DNA from: Gordionus sp. m RMFG-2023
Lineage: Eukaryota > Nematomorpha > Gordioida > Chordodea > Parachordodidae
DNA: 64,000 bases
NCBI RefSeq assembly: GCF_954871325.1
Contig: NC_088776.1
Coordinates: forward strand, 21,495,508-21,559,507
Direction of reading: 5' to 3'
The notes under the pieces were generated by a model. The model had not been told where the DNA came from. It saw nothing but the letters and a program-made list of their open reading frames with translations, and ran no database searches. This document shows, in pieces, positions 35,247-47,940 of this stretch. The stretch's first letter is position 1, and every line of letters starts with the position of its first letter. A program made the translations under genes and the position numbers.

Positions 35247-38200
35247 CAGTGACCCCTACAACGGGGGGGGGGTCCGAAGCAACTGCTTCTATAAATTTCT
35301 ATGGGGGTACTTTTTTTAAAAAAAATTTTTAATTTTTTATTTAAAAAAAAAATTTTAATGGTCGATGTTTAGCAAATTAGTTTGTTATCCGATTTCTTAT
35401 CATAAAATTATTTTTCCACTTTCAAGATTTGACGCAAAATTAAAATTTTATCAAAGGGAATAGTAAAAATTTAAATATTAAATCTTATATATAATCATTT
35501 ATAATTTTTAGATCATTGTCAAAATATGCCCAAAAATATTAACCAAAAAAAATATAAATGCTTGATTAAAAATTGTACATATCATAATATAAGAGATGAT
35601 AAATGGACAGATCATATTAGAAAAAGACATGGTGGGCTTAATTTTCACGATATAAAGAAAAGCTTTGAAATAGTGGCATTTAAGAATATTTCTCAAAATT
35701 GGACAAATAGCAAAGTAATTTTTTTTATTAAATATTTAATTGTTTATACTTATTTATAAAGGGTATTAAAACACAATTTAAGGAAAAAGAAGTAAAAATT
35801 GGCAAATCAATGCTGTTGGTATAATAAATATTTTTATTAATATGATTATTTTTTTAAAAGTGTACTAATAATGAAAATATGTTAGAAGAAAATATTATAT
35901 CTGACTCTGATAATTTAAATAAATATAAATTTATAATTATTATCATGTCAAAGATAAATATTATGGACACTACTACAGTTACAGAAAAGGATCAACATCA
36001 AGAAGAGATGCCATCTGGATCTGGTGTTGTGGGATTGATAATAATGGAGAATAATGAGTTATCAAGATCAGCAAAAGAAGTTAAACCCCGATTGTGAAAT
36101 ATGTTATGTTTATTTTATCTTCCCTCCCCCTCCCTTTTCTTAGGAATCAAATGATCCCATAAATATTGTTGGAAAAAGAATTGACAAATTTATAATTGAT
36201 AAATATCTAGAATTGGAGTTCTCTAACCTAAACATTATTTATTCCCCAAAGATATTAATAATAGAAACAGATCCTTTAATGAAAGTTTTTATGAGAAAAC
36301 TAATATTGACAAGAGCAAAGTTGCTAGAAATTGGATTACATATAGTATTAAAATGAATAAAGTTTTTTGCTTAACATGTCTATTATTTGGAGGTCCACAC
36401 TCAAATTCAAAATAGACATGTGAAGGTCTTAATATATGGCAAAATATTAATCGTGATATTATTGTGCATGAATCTTCAGAGGCACATATGATGGCCGATT
36501 ATGGAAGGCTTTCTCACAATAAAAATTCCATATTACAATTTATAATACCCCAAAAGGAATGTGTCGATAATAACCGATCGTTAGAATAATAATAAGATGC
36601 CTAGGATATTTAATATCTCGCAATCAAGCCTTCTGGGGGAACAGGCAACAAGATGGCAATATGATGAGCCTTATTAAACTTATTGCAGATTCTGAGCCTG
36701 TTCTTAAAATGTATATACAAGATAATGAAGAAAGAAGAAGTGAGAAAAAAATTAAGGGATTAAAATCTAAATTATATTCAAATCTGTTATCATATAATAA
36801 CATAAATATTCTTAATGAAACCATGAAAAATATGGTTATAAAAAAAGGAGATTGAATTCAAGTGCTATTCAATTATAGTTGATGGCCCATATGATGTATC
36901 GAAATCAGAAGCAATATTGATAGTGAGATATGTTGAAAATAGCGAGACACCTAAGCCCGTTGAAAGGCTGATAGACATTTATTGTACGGGAAATACAACG
37001 GGCCTCGATATTAAAAAGAATATAATATCCAAGCTTGGCTCCATGAATCTACCCCTCGAATTCCTAGTGGGGCAAAGCTATGATGGCTCAAACATGAGTG
37101 GAAGAATTAATGGAGTGCAGGCTTTGATTAGAGCGGAGGCGCCAAAGGTAGCTTTTATTTGGTGCTATTGTCATCGATTAAATTTAATAGTTGTTCAATT
37201 ATGCCAATCAGTAAAAGAGCTGCGAAATGTCTTGGGAATATTAGACGATATTTATGTATATTTTAATGGTGTTAAAAGATATGAAGTGCTCAAAACATGT
37301 CAGAGTGATTTACTGACAAAATCACATAGATTTTTACGCATCAAGAATACCACTCGGTAATATTATCTTAATTGTTTCGATATATAATGTTTATTTTATA
37401 TTTATAGAAGCTGGCTAACATCATATAAGGCGATTGTAAATTTTTTCCTACTTTATGATGCTTTGAGGGCAGCTTTGGCAAATTTAAAGGATTCTGAAGA
37501 TCCTGCCACTTCACTATGGCTAGTGCTATAGTCTATAGAATAGAAAAATTTTATTTTATCACTATGTGTTTTGGATAAAATATTGTTGATAACAAGCTTG
37601 GCTTGTACAAAATGCAAACCATTTCGAAGGATATAGGGTTTGCAATAAATCAAATTCAATTGGCAAAAGATTGCCTGATTAATATGAGAAGTGTAATTTA
37701 AATTATTATCTTTTATTATTTTATAATCCTAAAATAGATAATAATACTGAATTTTTGGATGTCTTTTCAAAGGCCCAAGATTTTATGAAGAAGAGAAATT
37801 TACCTTTTGATTTTGAAAGTTCAAGACTTCAAACATTACAATCCAAAAAGGAGAGGTATATATATACTTTCATCATTAAATATAATATTTTATTTTAGTT
37901 TTAAAATCAGTGTGTTTTATGCTGCACTTGATTTAATTATTATGCAGTTTAGTGAAAGATTTAACGATGAATCGATAAAATTTTTGAGTCAAACATCATT
38001 TTTTACCCCAAAGGGAATGGTGGAAAAGGCAATTGTTAAAGATGATATCAAGGATATCTGTGAATTTTATCAATTAAATATAAGTAAAGTTTTTGAGGAA
38101 ATGTTGATGTTTAGAAATATTTATAAAATGGCTAAAACGGGGGACGTAATTATTACTCGTGACCTAGAGGTTAAAGAAGATTTGTCAGATTCTGATAATT

Positions 38201-38762
38201 GTAAATTTATTTAATTAAAATATTTTTACTAAGACATTATTTAGCTTCTTCTGATGATGATAATAATTCTGAGATGAATGATTCAGACTGGAGAAACTAT
38301 TCATTTATTTTACCTTATCGTCTGCTTATAAATTTTTCTGCTTTCCCAAATTTAACAATTTTATATAAATATTTATTAACTATTCCTACTACATCATGTA
38401 CTGCCGAAAGGGTCATGAGTAAAATTAAACTAATTAAAACAAGACTTCGTAGTGTCATGAAAGATCCATTTCTTAATAATTTAACCATTTTATCAATGGA
38501 AAATAATTTATTTAAACAATTAAATATTGATGAAATTATAAATTCTTTTGCTTTCTCTTCCCCTAATTTATCTAAATTATTAATTTAAAAATAATATTTT
38601 TAAAGCATATATTTTTTACATTATATTTATATTATAATAAATATTGATGCAATAAAAATTATTTTTGAAATTTATTGGTGTCAAAAAATAATTTACAATG
38701 GGGGGGGGGGTACTTTAGGGGGGTATTCTGCTTCTATCCCTCAAAAAGTGTAGGGGTCACTG
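35247..38762 (+). mobile_element. Nearly complete hAT transposon, TTF/ZMYM1-like transposase, exact TSD
   Basis: Termini CAGTGACCCCTACAACGGGG and, inverted, CAGTGACCCCTACACTTTTTG. The duplication GATTGAGG is perfect (35239-35246 and 38763-38770). Plus-strand transposase pieces cover the whole protein. A C2H2-like finger (YKCLIKNCTYHN...HIRKRH) lies at 35553-35625. A TTF-like domain lies at 36310-36510 (VFCLTCLLFGGPHSN). The RNase-H core is at 36917-37360, with GQSYDGSNMSG and FIWCYCHRLNLIVVQ. A typical 51-bp intron (37358-37408) precedes SWLTSYKAIVNFF. The dimerisation end is at 38274-38588, with TIPTTSCTAERVMSKIK. There are some frame breaks outside the predicted introns, for example after 37524, but this is the best-preserved DNA transposon in the window. 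Confidence 0.92.
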
Positions 38763-38861
38763 GATTGAGGTAAGTAGATGCTAACTTTGATCAACATTTG
38801 TGACTGAGCTTTATTAATCACAATGCATATTAGATTACATCTTTTCCATGTTTCATTCTCT

Positions 38862-39057
38862 TGTGTTTATAATTGTGTAACATTAGATAAATTTAATTGT
38901 TTAGTTAAAATTAATTATTTGTTTGAAATTAAATGCATATATTATTTTTATTTATTTTCTTTAAAAATATTGATTATATATATAGTAGATAATTGTAATA
39001 GAATATAATAAAATATTCCGATTTAAGATTTATATTGATCTTTTAATAAATATTTTA
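38862..39057 (+). repeat. 5' LTR of the gypsy fossil
   Basis: Begins TGTGTTTATAATTGTGT and ends TTAATAAATATTTTA. It is followed by TGGAGCAG, which resembles the TGGCGC-type start of a primer-binding site. It pairs with 42701-42897. Confidence 0.8.
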
Positions 39058-42000
39058 TGGAGCAGTTTATAAAATTTGATACATTTTCAAGAGTTACCAT
39101 AATTGATATTTACCTTTCACAATTTAATAAATACTTACAAATGAATAATATTACTGATGAAAAAATTAAATTATCTACACTTCTAACTGTGATGAGTAAG
39201 GAGGCCTATAATATAATTTATGATTTGAATCCACAATTACTGGGACAGTTAAAATATATCTAAATAATAAAATTGATAAAGAATTTCAAGTTAAAACAAA
39301 TCAAATATCAGCGTTGTAAATTTCAAAAGGCGGAACAAACGGTAAATGAATCAATAATAAATTTTATAGTATGATTAAAATCACCTGCAAAAACTTGTGA
39401 TTTGGAGAAAATTTAAATGTGAGATTCGAGATAAATTTGTAGCAGGTGTAAAATTACAAAATTATTATCAATTGAATATTTAACATAAGAGCAAATAATA
39501 TAGCTATAACCATGGAAAATACAAACCAAATGAAGTTAATTAAAATAATGTAATAGTAAATGAAATAAATTTGGGAAATGTAAAAAACATAAGTGTGAGT
39601 GTTGTGGCAGAGACAATCATATGTAGGCTTCATGTACATTGAAATTTTTATCTGGTTACAAATGAGGTATAAAAGGACATCTATCGAATGTATGCCGGTC
39701 AAAAGGAACGGGTTATAAAATACACAGAGTGCAGGTGGGAAAGGAAGATTGGGCAAAAAAATAGGAGTAAGACATTATATAAATAATTCTAAATTTAAAA
39801 TTCTAAATTAAAAATTGCTTATTATAATTTACACATTATATTTTTGGTTGATATTGAAGCAACCGTATCTTTAAGTGATGAATATATTAATTTACAAGAA
39901 ATAAATATTAGTTTAAAATCATATACAAATAATAAAATTATTGCATTAGGAAAAATAATGTTAAAAAAAAGATATGAATTTAATTTTTTTATTTTAAATA
40001 ATGGTAAGAATATAATTGGTAGAGATAATTAAGAATTATCCTAATATTTAAGAACAAGTAATCCATAATATAAATACAATTGATGAAATTAAAGGTAAGA
40101 CACGAGGTAGTTATTTACCTCTAAATTAGCTAATTTTAAAGGAAATGCTAGAGAATGGTTATTCAAGGCACTTAGTACGGTTAGCGTGAAAATAAAATTG
40201 ATGAAATTTTAAATAAATTAGTAAAATTAAAAATAATTGGAAAAGTAAACTTTTCTTATAAAGATGCACCTATAGTTCCTATCTTGAAAAGATGAGACTA
40301 TTAGAATCTATGGAGATTCCCTTAAAACGATAAACAGTGTATCCATAACTGAATATTATCCCCCTCCCAAGAATAGCTACCATTGGTGGATGAGCACATT
40401 TTACAACTCTCGATTTATCCAACGTCCACCATCAAATTGAATTGGACGAAGGCTCAATGAGATACGTGGTGATCAATATCCTATAAATCATATAGGGATA
40501 CTCGATTACCATTTAGAATCGCTTTAGCCAGTGATATTTCAACATGCCATTGATTCACTACTTAAAGGTCTACCCGGAACAGCAGTGTACATCGATGATA
40601 TAATAGTAAGTGTGATTCGTAAAGGAGCATAAACAATTTGCATAAGGTATTAACAAAATTAAAATGCAACGGAATTATGTTAAATTTTGACAAAAATGTA
40701 TTTTTTGCAGAAGAGATATTTTTAGGGCATAAAATTAATAAAGAACGTATATCGCCAAACACAAAACATTTATATGCAATAACGAAATCACCGACGCCAA
40801 AAAAATAAAAAGGAAGTTCAGAGTTTTTTAGGGTTAATAAATTACTAATATAAATGTATACCAAATTTTTTAACAATAGCCATACCAATATAAATTATTA
40901 CATAAATAAAGAGAGTAAATGGGGATTAGAATAAGAGGAAGCGATAAAGTTATTAAAAAACACAATCATACAGGCATCGATATTGCAACACTACAATCTA
41001 AAGCTGTCCATCACGTTAGCAACGGACGCTTCAAATTATGGAATTGGTGCAGTATTATCTCATTCTATTTCATCAGATAGTGATAAATCTATTGGGTTCG
41101 CGTCAAAAACGTTTTTGGCTGCTGTAGTCATGTGGAAAAAGAAACTTTATCAATAATTTTCATAATTAAAAAATATTAATAATTATTAATAGGTAAAAAT
41201 TTTTTAATTATAACTGCTCACAATTATTGATTCCCATAAAATTATGAGTGAGATGTCACCCAGGTTAATCATCATTTTGGCTAATTTTGACTACTCTTTA
41301 ATTTTAAGAAGAACAAAGAAACGTGGAAATTGCCACATGTTATTGAGATTACCATTAGCCGATGATCAAATATGTGAATGGGAACAATTACCTGACATCA
41401 ACAATGTGGTATATGATCAATTTTAAGCCGTATCAAATATTCAAGTTAAAAATGAAACCGCAAGTGATCCAATCTTGTCATGAGTAGCCAGATATATATC
41501 CAATGGATGGCCTAAAAAATAGGCGAAAATATACAAAGGTTTTATTTAAGAAAGGATAAAATTATTAAAGAGGAAAGATGTCTCCTATGAGGTATATGAG
41601 TGATTTTGCCTCAGGTATTACAAGAATTAGTATTATGCCTTTTACATTAAGGACATCCTGGAATGACACGTATGAAAACACTTGCGTTAGATCATAAATG
41701 GTGGCCAATAGTAAATAAGGACAATAAAAAGTTTGTAGAAAATTATAATATATGTAAGAGTTATGAAAATTTTCAAAAACTAATTAGTCCGACGTGGCTT
41801 AGTGAGGGAAAATTATGGACATGAATGACTACATTTTGATTTTGGTCCATTTCAAGGATTTATGGTAAATAATATGAATAGTTACAGTTAATGTCCAGAA
41901 ATAAAGTTAGTTAATTCAACAATTAATAGTGGAAGTATTTAATACTTAAACAAATTATTTTTAGAACCCCGCAATTAATCGTGACAGACAATGGACCTCC

Positions 42001-42700
42001 ATTTTAGGGAAAAATATTTAACGAATTTTCTTAAAACTTAATTATCAAGCATATTTTAATCTCCCAAATCACCCAAAATCGAACGGGGAAATGGAGAGAT
42101 TTGTACAAATAAAATTCTCTTAGAAAAATGTGTAGCACAAGAGAAGAAATAGATTAGTTTCTATTTGCCTATAGATATACTTCTAAAACAATAAAAAAAA
42201 ATTTGCCGGCATTACATATGTTAAAATTTGTAACCCACGGCTCGTTAAATAAACTGAAACCACAATACAATGAAAAGGAGAAGGAATATGTGTAAAATAC
42301 AAGAAGTTTGAGATAGAAGGAAAAGTATGGGTACAAGATTTTCTAGGAAATCCATGAAGTAAGTAAACAGATAAGTCAGATGTCATATCTCGTCAAGGGA
42401 GAGAAATAATTGTATAGAAGACATTAGGATTATTTAAAAAGCAGAGTTAATAATAAAATGTAAATTTCAACGGAGAGCACAAAATCTGCAGATTCGGTAA
42501 AGCAGGAATTATTTAAAAGTTGATTATTATAGAAAACCAAACTCAAAAGGAATTAGAGCAGAAGGAACCCCTTAGAGTAACCACAGCCAAAAGACTCACG
42601 ACGTTTATCTTACGGGACATAAATGGTGGAAACCAAAAGAAAAAGCGATATCCCTTTCGGGTAACCTCCAGAGATATTGAAGCTAAAGGGTAGAAATAGT

Positions 42701-42897
42701 TGTGTTTATAATTGTGTCATGTTGGATAAACTTAATTGTTAGGTTAAAATTAATTTGTTTGAATTTATATTATTTTATATTTATCTTCTTAAAAAAATAT
42801 TAATTCATTATATATATAATAGATAATTGCAGTAATAGAATATAATAAAATATTCCGATTTCAAAGATTCATTTTACTCTTTTTAATAAATATTTCA
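42701..42897 (+). repeat. 3' LTR of the gypsy fossil
   Basis: Begins TGTGTTTATAATTGTGT and ends TTAATAAATATTTCA. It shares ATAATAAAATATTCCGATTT with the 5' copy and is about 20 percent diverged from it. Confidence 0.8.
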
Positions 42898-44159
42898 CAT
42901 CCTGGCAGAGAATTTTATATTCCTAATTTTACTCTTAGTATTATCATGGAAAATAAATATTTTTTTAAAAAATATGTATCATAACCAGACCACATCGTTA
43001 TACTAGGATAGAAAGAAAGGAAAGATGAACAACAAAATTAATGCAAGAATTATTAATATTTTTCAAAAGTGAATATTAAATTTTATAAACAAAAATATAA
43101 AATATACTGTTTCTGGATCTTTTGACAATAAAAGAAGCAAGTCACATTTGAAAATTAATATCATAGATACAGATATAAGTATCTTTATTAAAATTGTTAA
43201 AAAAATCTTGTATTATAGATTCAAGTAGCGGTACATCCAAACCCTGAAGAGAATAAACTGATTTCACATCCGCTAGAGAAATAATGGTATAATTTTTTAT
43301 GGGAATTTAGTGTAGGGCAGCAATCCAATCCTGAGTCATACAGGATTGTAGATCCTATTTAATTTGAACGTTGACAAACTACGCTATCTTGAAACCAAAT
43401 ATAATACTTCTAATCTTGTATTGGCTCATCCTCTCATTCACGTTTATGAGTTTTTTCCGTCATTGACATTATTTATTAGAAGATTTTTCTCTAAAAATTC
43501 TCTAACTCATCAGCAAGCTCTACGTGGTGAGGAATCCTTAAAAACATTGTTTTTAAGTCGATCTAAAAATTCATGCATCTACAAGGGTCACTGCATTTGT
43601 TAAGTCGATACTTTTGCATTGAAACATCCTACCTATAAGATTCACTTGTTCCTAAATATCACATCAAAATCAAACACTAAAATTTACTCCTTCAACAAAA
43701 AAACATCCTCTGTGCGTTGGATCTTTTCTTGTTCCTGAAACATCTACTTATTGGATCGCTTTAACACTTATTAAATGAATCGCCAATTTAATAACATATA
43801 TACATTATTACTTTACAGTTTTAAATTTACATTTTATCAAGTTTTCAATTTATATAAATAAATAAATATTTACTTTTCTTCCTTTATTCTTAATTTGATA
43901 TTAATTAAATTTGTTTATGCAATATTATAATATGAAGAATGGGAAAAGAAGTTATTAGAATAGAAAAAATTAGTAAATATTTTTAATTTTGGCGGTACTG
44001 GGTGGTCCCCTCTAACCATTCCATAAACCTGGCTTTGTATGCAAGTATTTACGATACTACCCAACTCTGGATACTGACGTTATTTATACATTATTAGTTA
44101 AATTAATACGACAATTTTGTTAAATATGACTAAAAATTTAAATAATTTAAGTGTCCATA
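42898..44159. other. Repeat debris with two orphan hAT right ends and one short open frame
   Basis: Right ends of CAGGGTTGG-family hATs, without matching left ends, occur at about 43130-43253 (ending CCAAACCCTG) and about 44030-44069 (ending CTACCCAACTCTG). Between them, 43364-43603 is open on the plus strand for 79 codons and has a protein-like composition (LAHPLIHVYEFFPSLTLFIR), but I do not recognise it and see no splice partners. Confidence 0.45.
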
Positions 44160-44167
44160 CATATATA

Positions 44168-45427
44168 CAGAGTTGGGCAGGTCCTCCGGAAAAAGAATCT
44201 AATTAGAGATACAAATTCTTTATAAAAGGATGGTATTAGTCTCTTATTCAAAATATAAAAAAAATACAAAAATAAAAGATACTTGTATCTTTTACTAAAT
44301 ATCTTAAATACAAGATGCTTTAATAAAATCTTCATTACTAATTAAATTGGAATAGTTTATAATATACAATTTTTATTAATTAATAGTGAAGAACATAACA
44401 TATGCATATAGTAAGAATGGATATTAACAATAATTAATAAAATATTTAATGACGAGTTAATTATATTAATCAGACCTTTTAATAATAGTTTTAGCTGATT
44501 TATAACATAGACATAAAAAGGAAACTAATATTTCTAATGGGAATTGAAATAGCAAAAGAGTATTTAAAAATTAAAATAGATTAAATCAAATTATTATTTT
44601 TTAAGAAAATCACTTTTTCAAATAATTTTTCATTAAACCTTTGCCATTTCAGCGTTTTATCGTCGTGCCAAAACTGAATAACCTTTTAACTGGAGCTAAT
44701 TAAGATATTGCAGTATTATATTTTAAAAAATATTTCTTAATGGAAGGATAATAATTAAGCATTTCTAATATATTTTAACAATCTTTAATATAGTTAAGAA
44801 TCTCCAGCTCAATTATATTATTGAAATCAGCAGCATTTGTTTCACCAAAAGAAAAATAAACATAATCTTCTTTTTTAGTTGTTAAATCTATTAATGTTAC
44901 AGTTTGCGCTTGATTATATGCTGGTATTAAATTTAGGGCTTCTTTTGATAATATATTTTGAAATTATTATTTTTTAATCATCCTATTCAATCCATAAGTT
45001 CTTAAAATATAGATGTGATAATTATGCAAAAAAGCCTCATTATATTCATCATTATAGAAAAAAATTTCCCAAAACTTTTATCCAAACCATCATTTTTTTA
45101 TCTATTTTAATGTGAGATGTAAATTATTCAGCTAATGGATGTCAAAATATTTAAAATATAGCGGAAAGAAAATAAGAAAATTATTACAAGATTTCAACAA
45201 GAAAATAAAGTTATATTCTATTATATGTAAATTTTTTAAACATGAATATTAAAAATAATCTGTACCTATCTTTTATCAAGGAAATTAAAAGGATACAAGA
45301 TTTTTCTCAGAAGAAGGGATATTAGATACAGATACTAGTATCATATTATAAATGTCAAAAGGATACTGAGTACAAGATACAAAAGGATCTTATATTTTAG
45401 AAGTATTCGCGGTACTACCCAACTATG
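44168..45427 (-). mobile_element. hAT, CAGAGTTGGGCAG variant of the CAGGGTTGGGCA family
   Basis: Starts CAGAGTTGGGCAGGTCC and ends TACTACCCAACTATG. Flanks CATATATA (44160-44167) and CATATACA (45428-45435) agree at 7 of 8 positions. GATACAAGATAC-type words occur near both ends. The minus strand retains a C-terminal transposase piece with YPSIKKYFLKYN (about 44760-44725) and LAPVKRLFSFGTTIK (about 44695-44650), matching the [11 protein letters not shown] signature. It is internally deleted and has stops. Confidence 0.88.
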
Positions 45428-45774
45428 CATATACATTCAAAGATAGGATTCCGTTGTGGCGCCATTTGTGCAGGGTTTCTCAATTAAATAAAATGTGCAT
45501 TTTTATAATGGTAAATAAAAGAATTAGTCGATTTACAAATCCCAAAATGACACTACACTCCTATTTATGTACTCTTTTAATTAATAAATCGCTAATCACT
45601 AATAAAATACTAAATAAACAACCATTAATATATATTTTGTATAGTTATATTTGTTTATACATTACATATTTTTTTATTTAAATTGTTCTATATAAAAAAT
45701 TAGTTTTAAAAATGTTATTTATAATTTTAAAAATACTTTTTCTATTATATTATCTGTATTATAATTTTCAGATG

Positions 45775-45840
45775 TTCTCACTACGTCATCGTGACGTCAT
45801 GTAATCGCTCGTCATGTAATCGCTCGTCATGTCATCGTTA
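45775..45840. repeat. Short CGTCAT-rich repeat cluster with CRE-like palindrome
   Basis: In 60 bp the word CGTCAT occurs five times. It includes the palindrome TGACGTCA at 45791-45798 and a 15-bp tandem repeat of GTCATGTAATCGCTC. The CpG density is far above the surrounding AT-rich DNA. No gene lies within several kb, so a regulatory role is unsupported. Confidence 0.5.
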
Positions 45841-45896
45841 CTTATTTATTTATATTTTTTTATTTGTTGATTTTATTTATTTATTTATTTTTCTAT

Positions 45897-46260
45897 ACAA
45901 ACAGATGATCCTATAACTTAAGTTTTCCATGCAACTGTATGATGCCATATTAAAACCTTAAATATTCTTATAATTTATCATCAAAAAATTTTAAAACCTA
46001 TGCAAGTATTGGATATCAGAGTATTACATTAAATATATATATATTTACAAAATATTACAACTTATTATTTATTATATTTTTTTTCTAAACAAACAGATGA
46101 CCTATAACTTAAGTTTTCTATGCAGCTGTAGGATGCCATATTAAAACCTTAAATATTCTTATAATTTACATTACAAAATTTTACATTGGATGTCATAGTA
46201 ATACATTGAATATATCTATTTACAAAATATTACAAATTATTAATATTTTATATGGAAATT
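45897..46260. repeat. 192-bp tandem duplication
   Basis: Two adjacent copies start ACAAACAGATGA and share CCATATTAAAACCTTAAATA and TTTACAAAATATTACAA (45897-46088 and 46089-46260). Part of the unit (GTATTGGATATCA...AATACATT) recurs near 46861-46950. Confidence 0.8.
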
Positions 46261-46499
46261 TAATTTAACTTGTACATCAGAGATTTTTTCTCCATAACTT
46301 AATTTTTGGAGTTATCTCCAATAATACTAGGTAATATTTGTTATTTCTTATAATAATATTAGGGCAGACCTGATTTTGTCATGATTCTTTGTGTATTTTC
46401 CATTTTATATTTTAACAGTCTTTTTTTATAATCTTATATTTTCATGTACGTTTGTAATATTACCGCAGAACAGTAATAACTCATTTTCCCATTCATTAA

Positions 46500-46790
46500 T
46501 TATAAATTTAATATCTCGAGGCTTAAGAAAAATTTTTAAAAATTATTAAGGGTTGGACTGGGTTTAATTATAAATTTAATATCTTCTGGGTTGGAAAAAT
46601 TTTTTAAAATTATTATGGATTGGAATAGGCCTAAAAAATATTTCTCAAAATTAATATTGGCTTGGTTTTCAAAAATATTAAGGATTGAGGAGGGCTTGAG
46701 AAATTTTTTAAAATTATTAAGATCTTGGATGCTTGGAAATTTTTTCCAATAGTACAAAAAATGTATAAAAATCATTAAGCATTATTACTC
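46500..46790. repeat. GGCTTGAAAAATTTTT-type short repeat block, copy 1
   Basis: A block of imperfect 40-70-bp units, each with GG(C/G)TTG(A/G)(A/G)AAATTTTTTAAAATTATTA followed by a G-rich word. A sister block lies at 49565-49830. The pattern resembles the CCCGAAATTTTTTTTAAAAAA words of the GGCCCG MITE family after C-to-T decay, but no TIRs could be paired. Confidence 0.55.
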
Positions 46791-47131
46791 AAGAAGCTGC
46801 TATTAGTGAAAATAATTATAAATGTACATAATATTTACATTATAACATTATATTACAATATTCATGAGTATTGGATATCAAAGTAATACATTAAATATAT
46901 CTTTTTTACAAAATATTACAAATTATTTATATCATCATTAATATTTTATACATTTACTCAATAAAATACCAACAGTCTTAATTTATTTTTAAATAGTATT
47001 TATTTTATAAATACATTTTATAAATTAATAAAATCAAAATATAATTATAACCTTGATCATAGTACAAAAAAAGTATAAAAATCATTAAGCATTTGATATT
47101 ATTTTATAATTTAAACAAATTTATATTATTT

Positions 47132-47940
47132 AAGCATCCTAAGTATTTTTAAAGCTATCCATTTTGTCGAGCCGCACAATATGCCTTTTTATCTCTGATG
47201 AATATTTTATCTAACTAACCGAAAAATATACAAAGTACATTAATTTTAATATTTAACTAAATTAATATAACAATTTTTAAGGATCCTACATTTTTAAAAG
47301 CTTATCATTTTGTCGGATCCACCATTGCTCTATTATCCCTGCTAATTATTTTGTATAATGCTCAAAAAAATATACATAGTACATTATTTTTATTATAAAT
47401 AATTATATATATGATTTTATATCTATTCCAAAAAATCGATTACTTTTTATAATTAAATAAAATTTATATTATTTTAAGCATCCTACGCATTTTTAAGGCT
47501 ATCCATTTTGGCGGGCCGCACAATATGCCCTTTTATCTCTGATGAATATTTTGTCTAACTAACTGAAAAATATACAAAGTACATTTTTAATATTTAACTA
47601 AATTAATATAACAATTTTTAAGGATCCTACTTTTTTAAAAGCTTACCATTTTGTCGGATACACCATTGCTCTATTATCCCTGCTGAATATTTTGTATAAT
47701 GCTCAAAAAAATATACATAGTACATTATTTTTATTATAAATAATTTTATATAGGATTTTATATCTATTCCAAAAAATCAATATATATTACAATATTTATT
47801 TTTATTCAAATAAATGAAATTTTTATTCTTAAGGATCCTACCTTTTTTTAACAATACTCCTTTTTATTCTTTCAATAAAAAATACTAAACGGAGTTTTCT
47901 ATTTTTAGGATTTTATATTATTCCAAAAAAAAATATTACG
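47132..47940. repeat. Satellite-like array with two alternating monomers
   Basis: Monomers with the shared start AAG(C/G)ATCCTA and the common word CTATCCATTTTG/CTTATCATTTTG alternate as A (47132-47278), B (47279-47475), A (47476-47619), B (47620-47830), with a partial third B at 47831. The A-B pair repeats with a period of about 340-350 bp and high identity, while A and B are clearly diverged from each other. Each monomer ends in AATATACA(A/T)AGTACATT. Confidence 0.8.

Larger units (their letters stand above)
38862..42897 (+). mobile_element. Ty3/gypsy-type LTR retrotransposon fossil with both LTRs
   Basis: An LTR element on the plus strand, flanked by LTRs of about 196 bp (38862-39057 and 42701-42897). 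Internal parts in order: gag-like start at 39057; zinc-knuckle-like region near 39590; protease-like region about 39840-40030; reverse transcriptase about 40250-40900; RNase H about 40930-41150; integrase about 41600-42350. The order gag-pro-RT-RH-IN with protease next to RT is that of Ty3/gypsy. The two LTRs differ at roughly a fifth of positions with several indels, so the insertion is old. It is broken in every part. I could not find a matching target duplication. Confidence 0.88.

Noticed and set aside
38857-42902. Target duplication around the gypsy fossil
   Set aside because: The bases flanking the two LTRs do not match, so none is claimed.
43364-43603. 79-codon open frame between hAT fragments
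   Set aside because: No recognisable motif, no splice partners, and it lies in repeat debris; mentioned only within the gap description.
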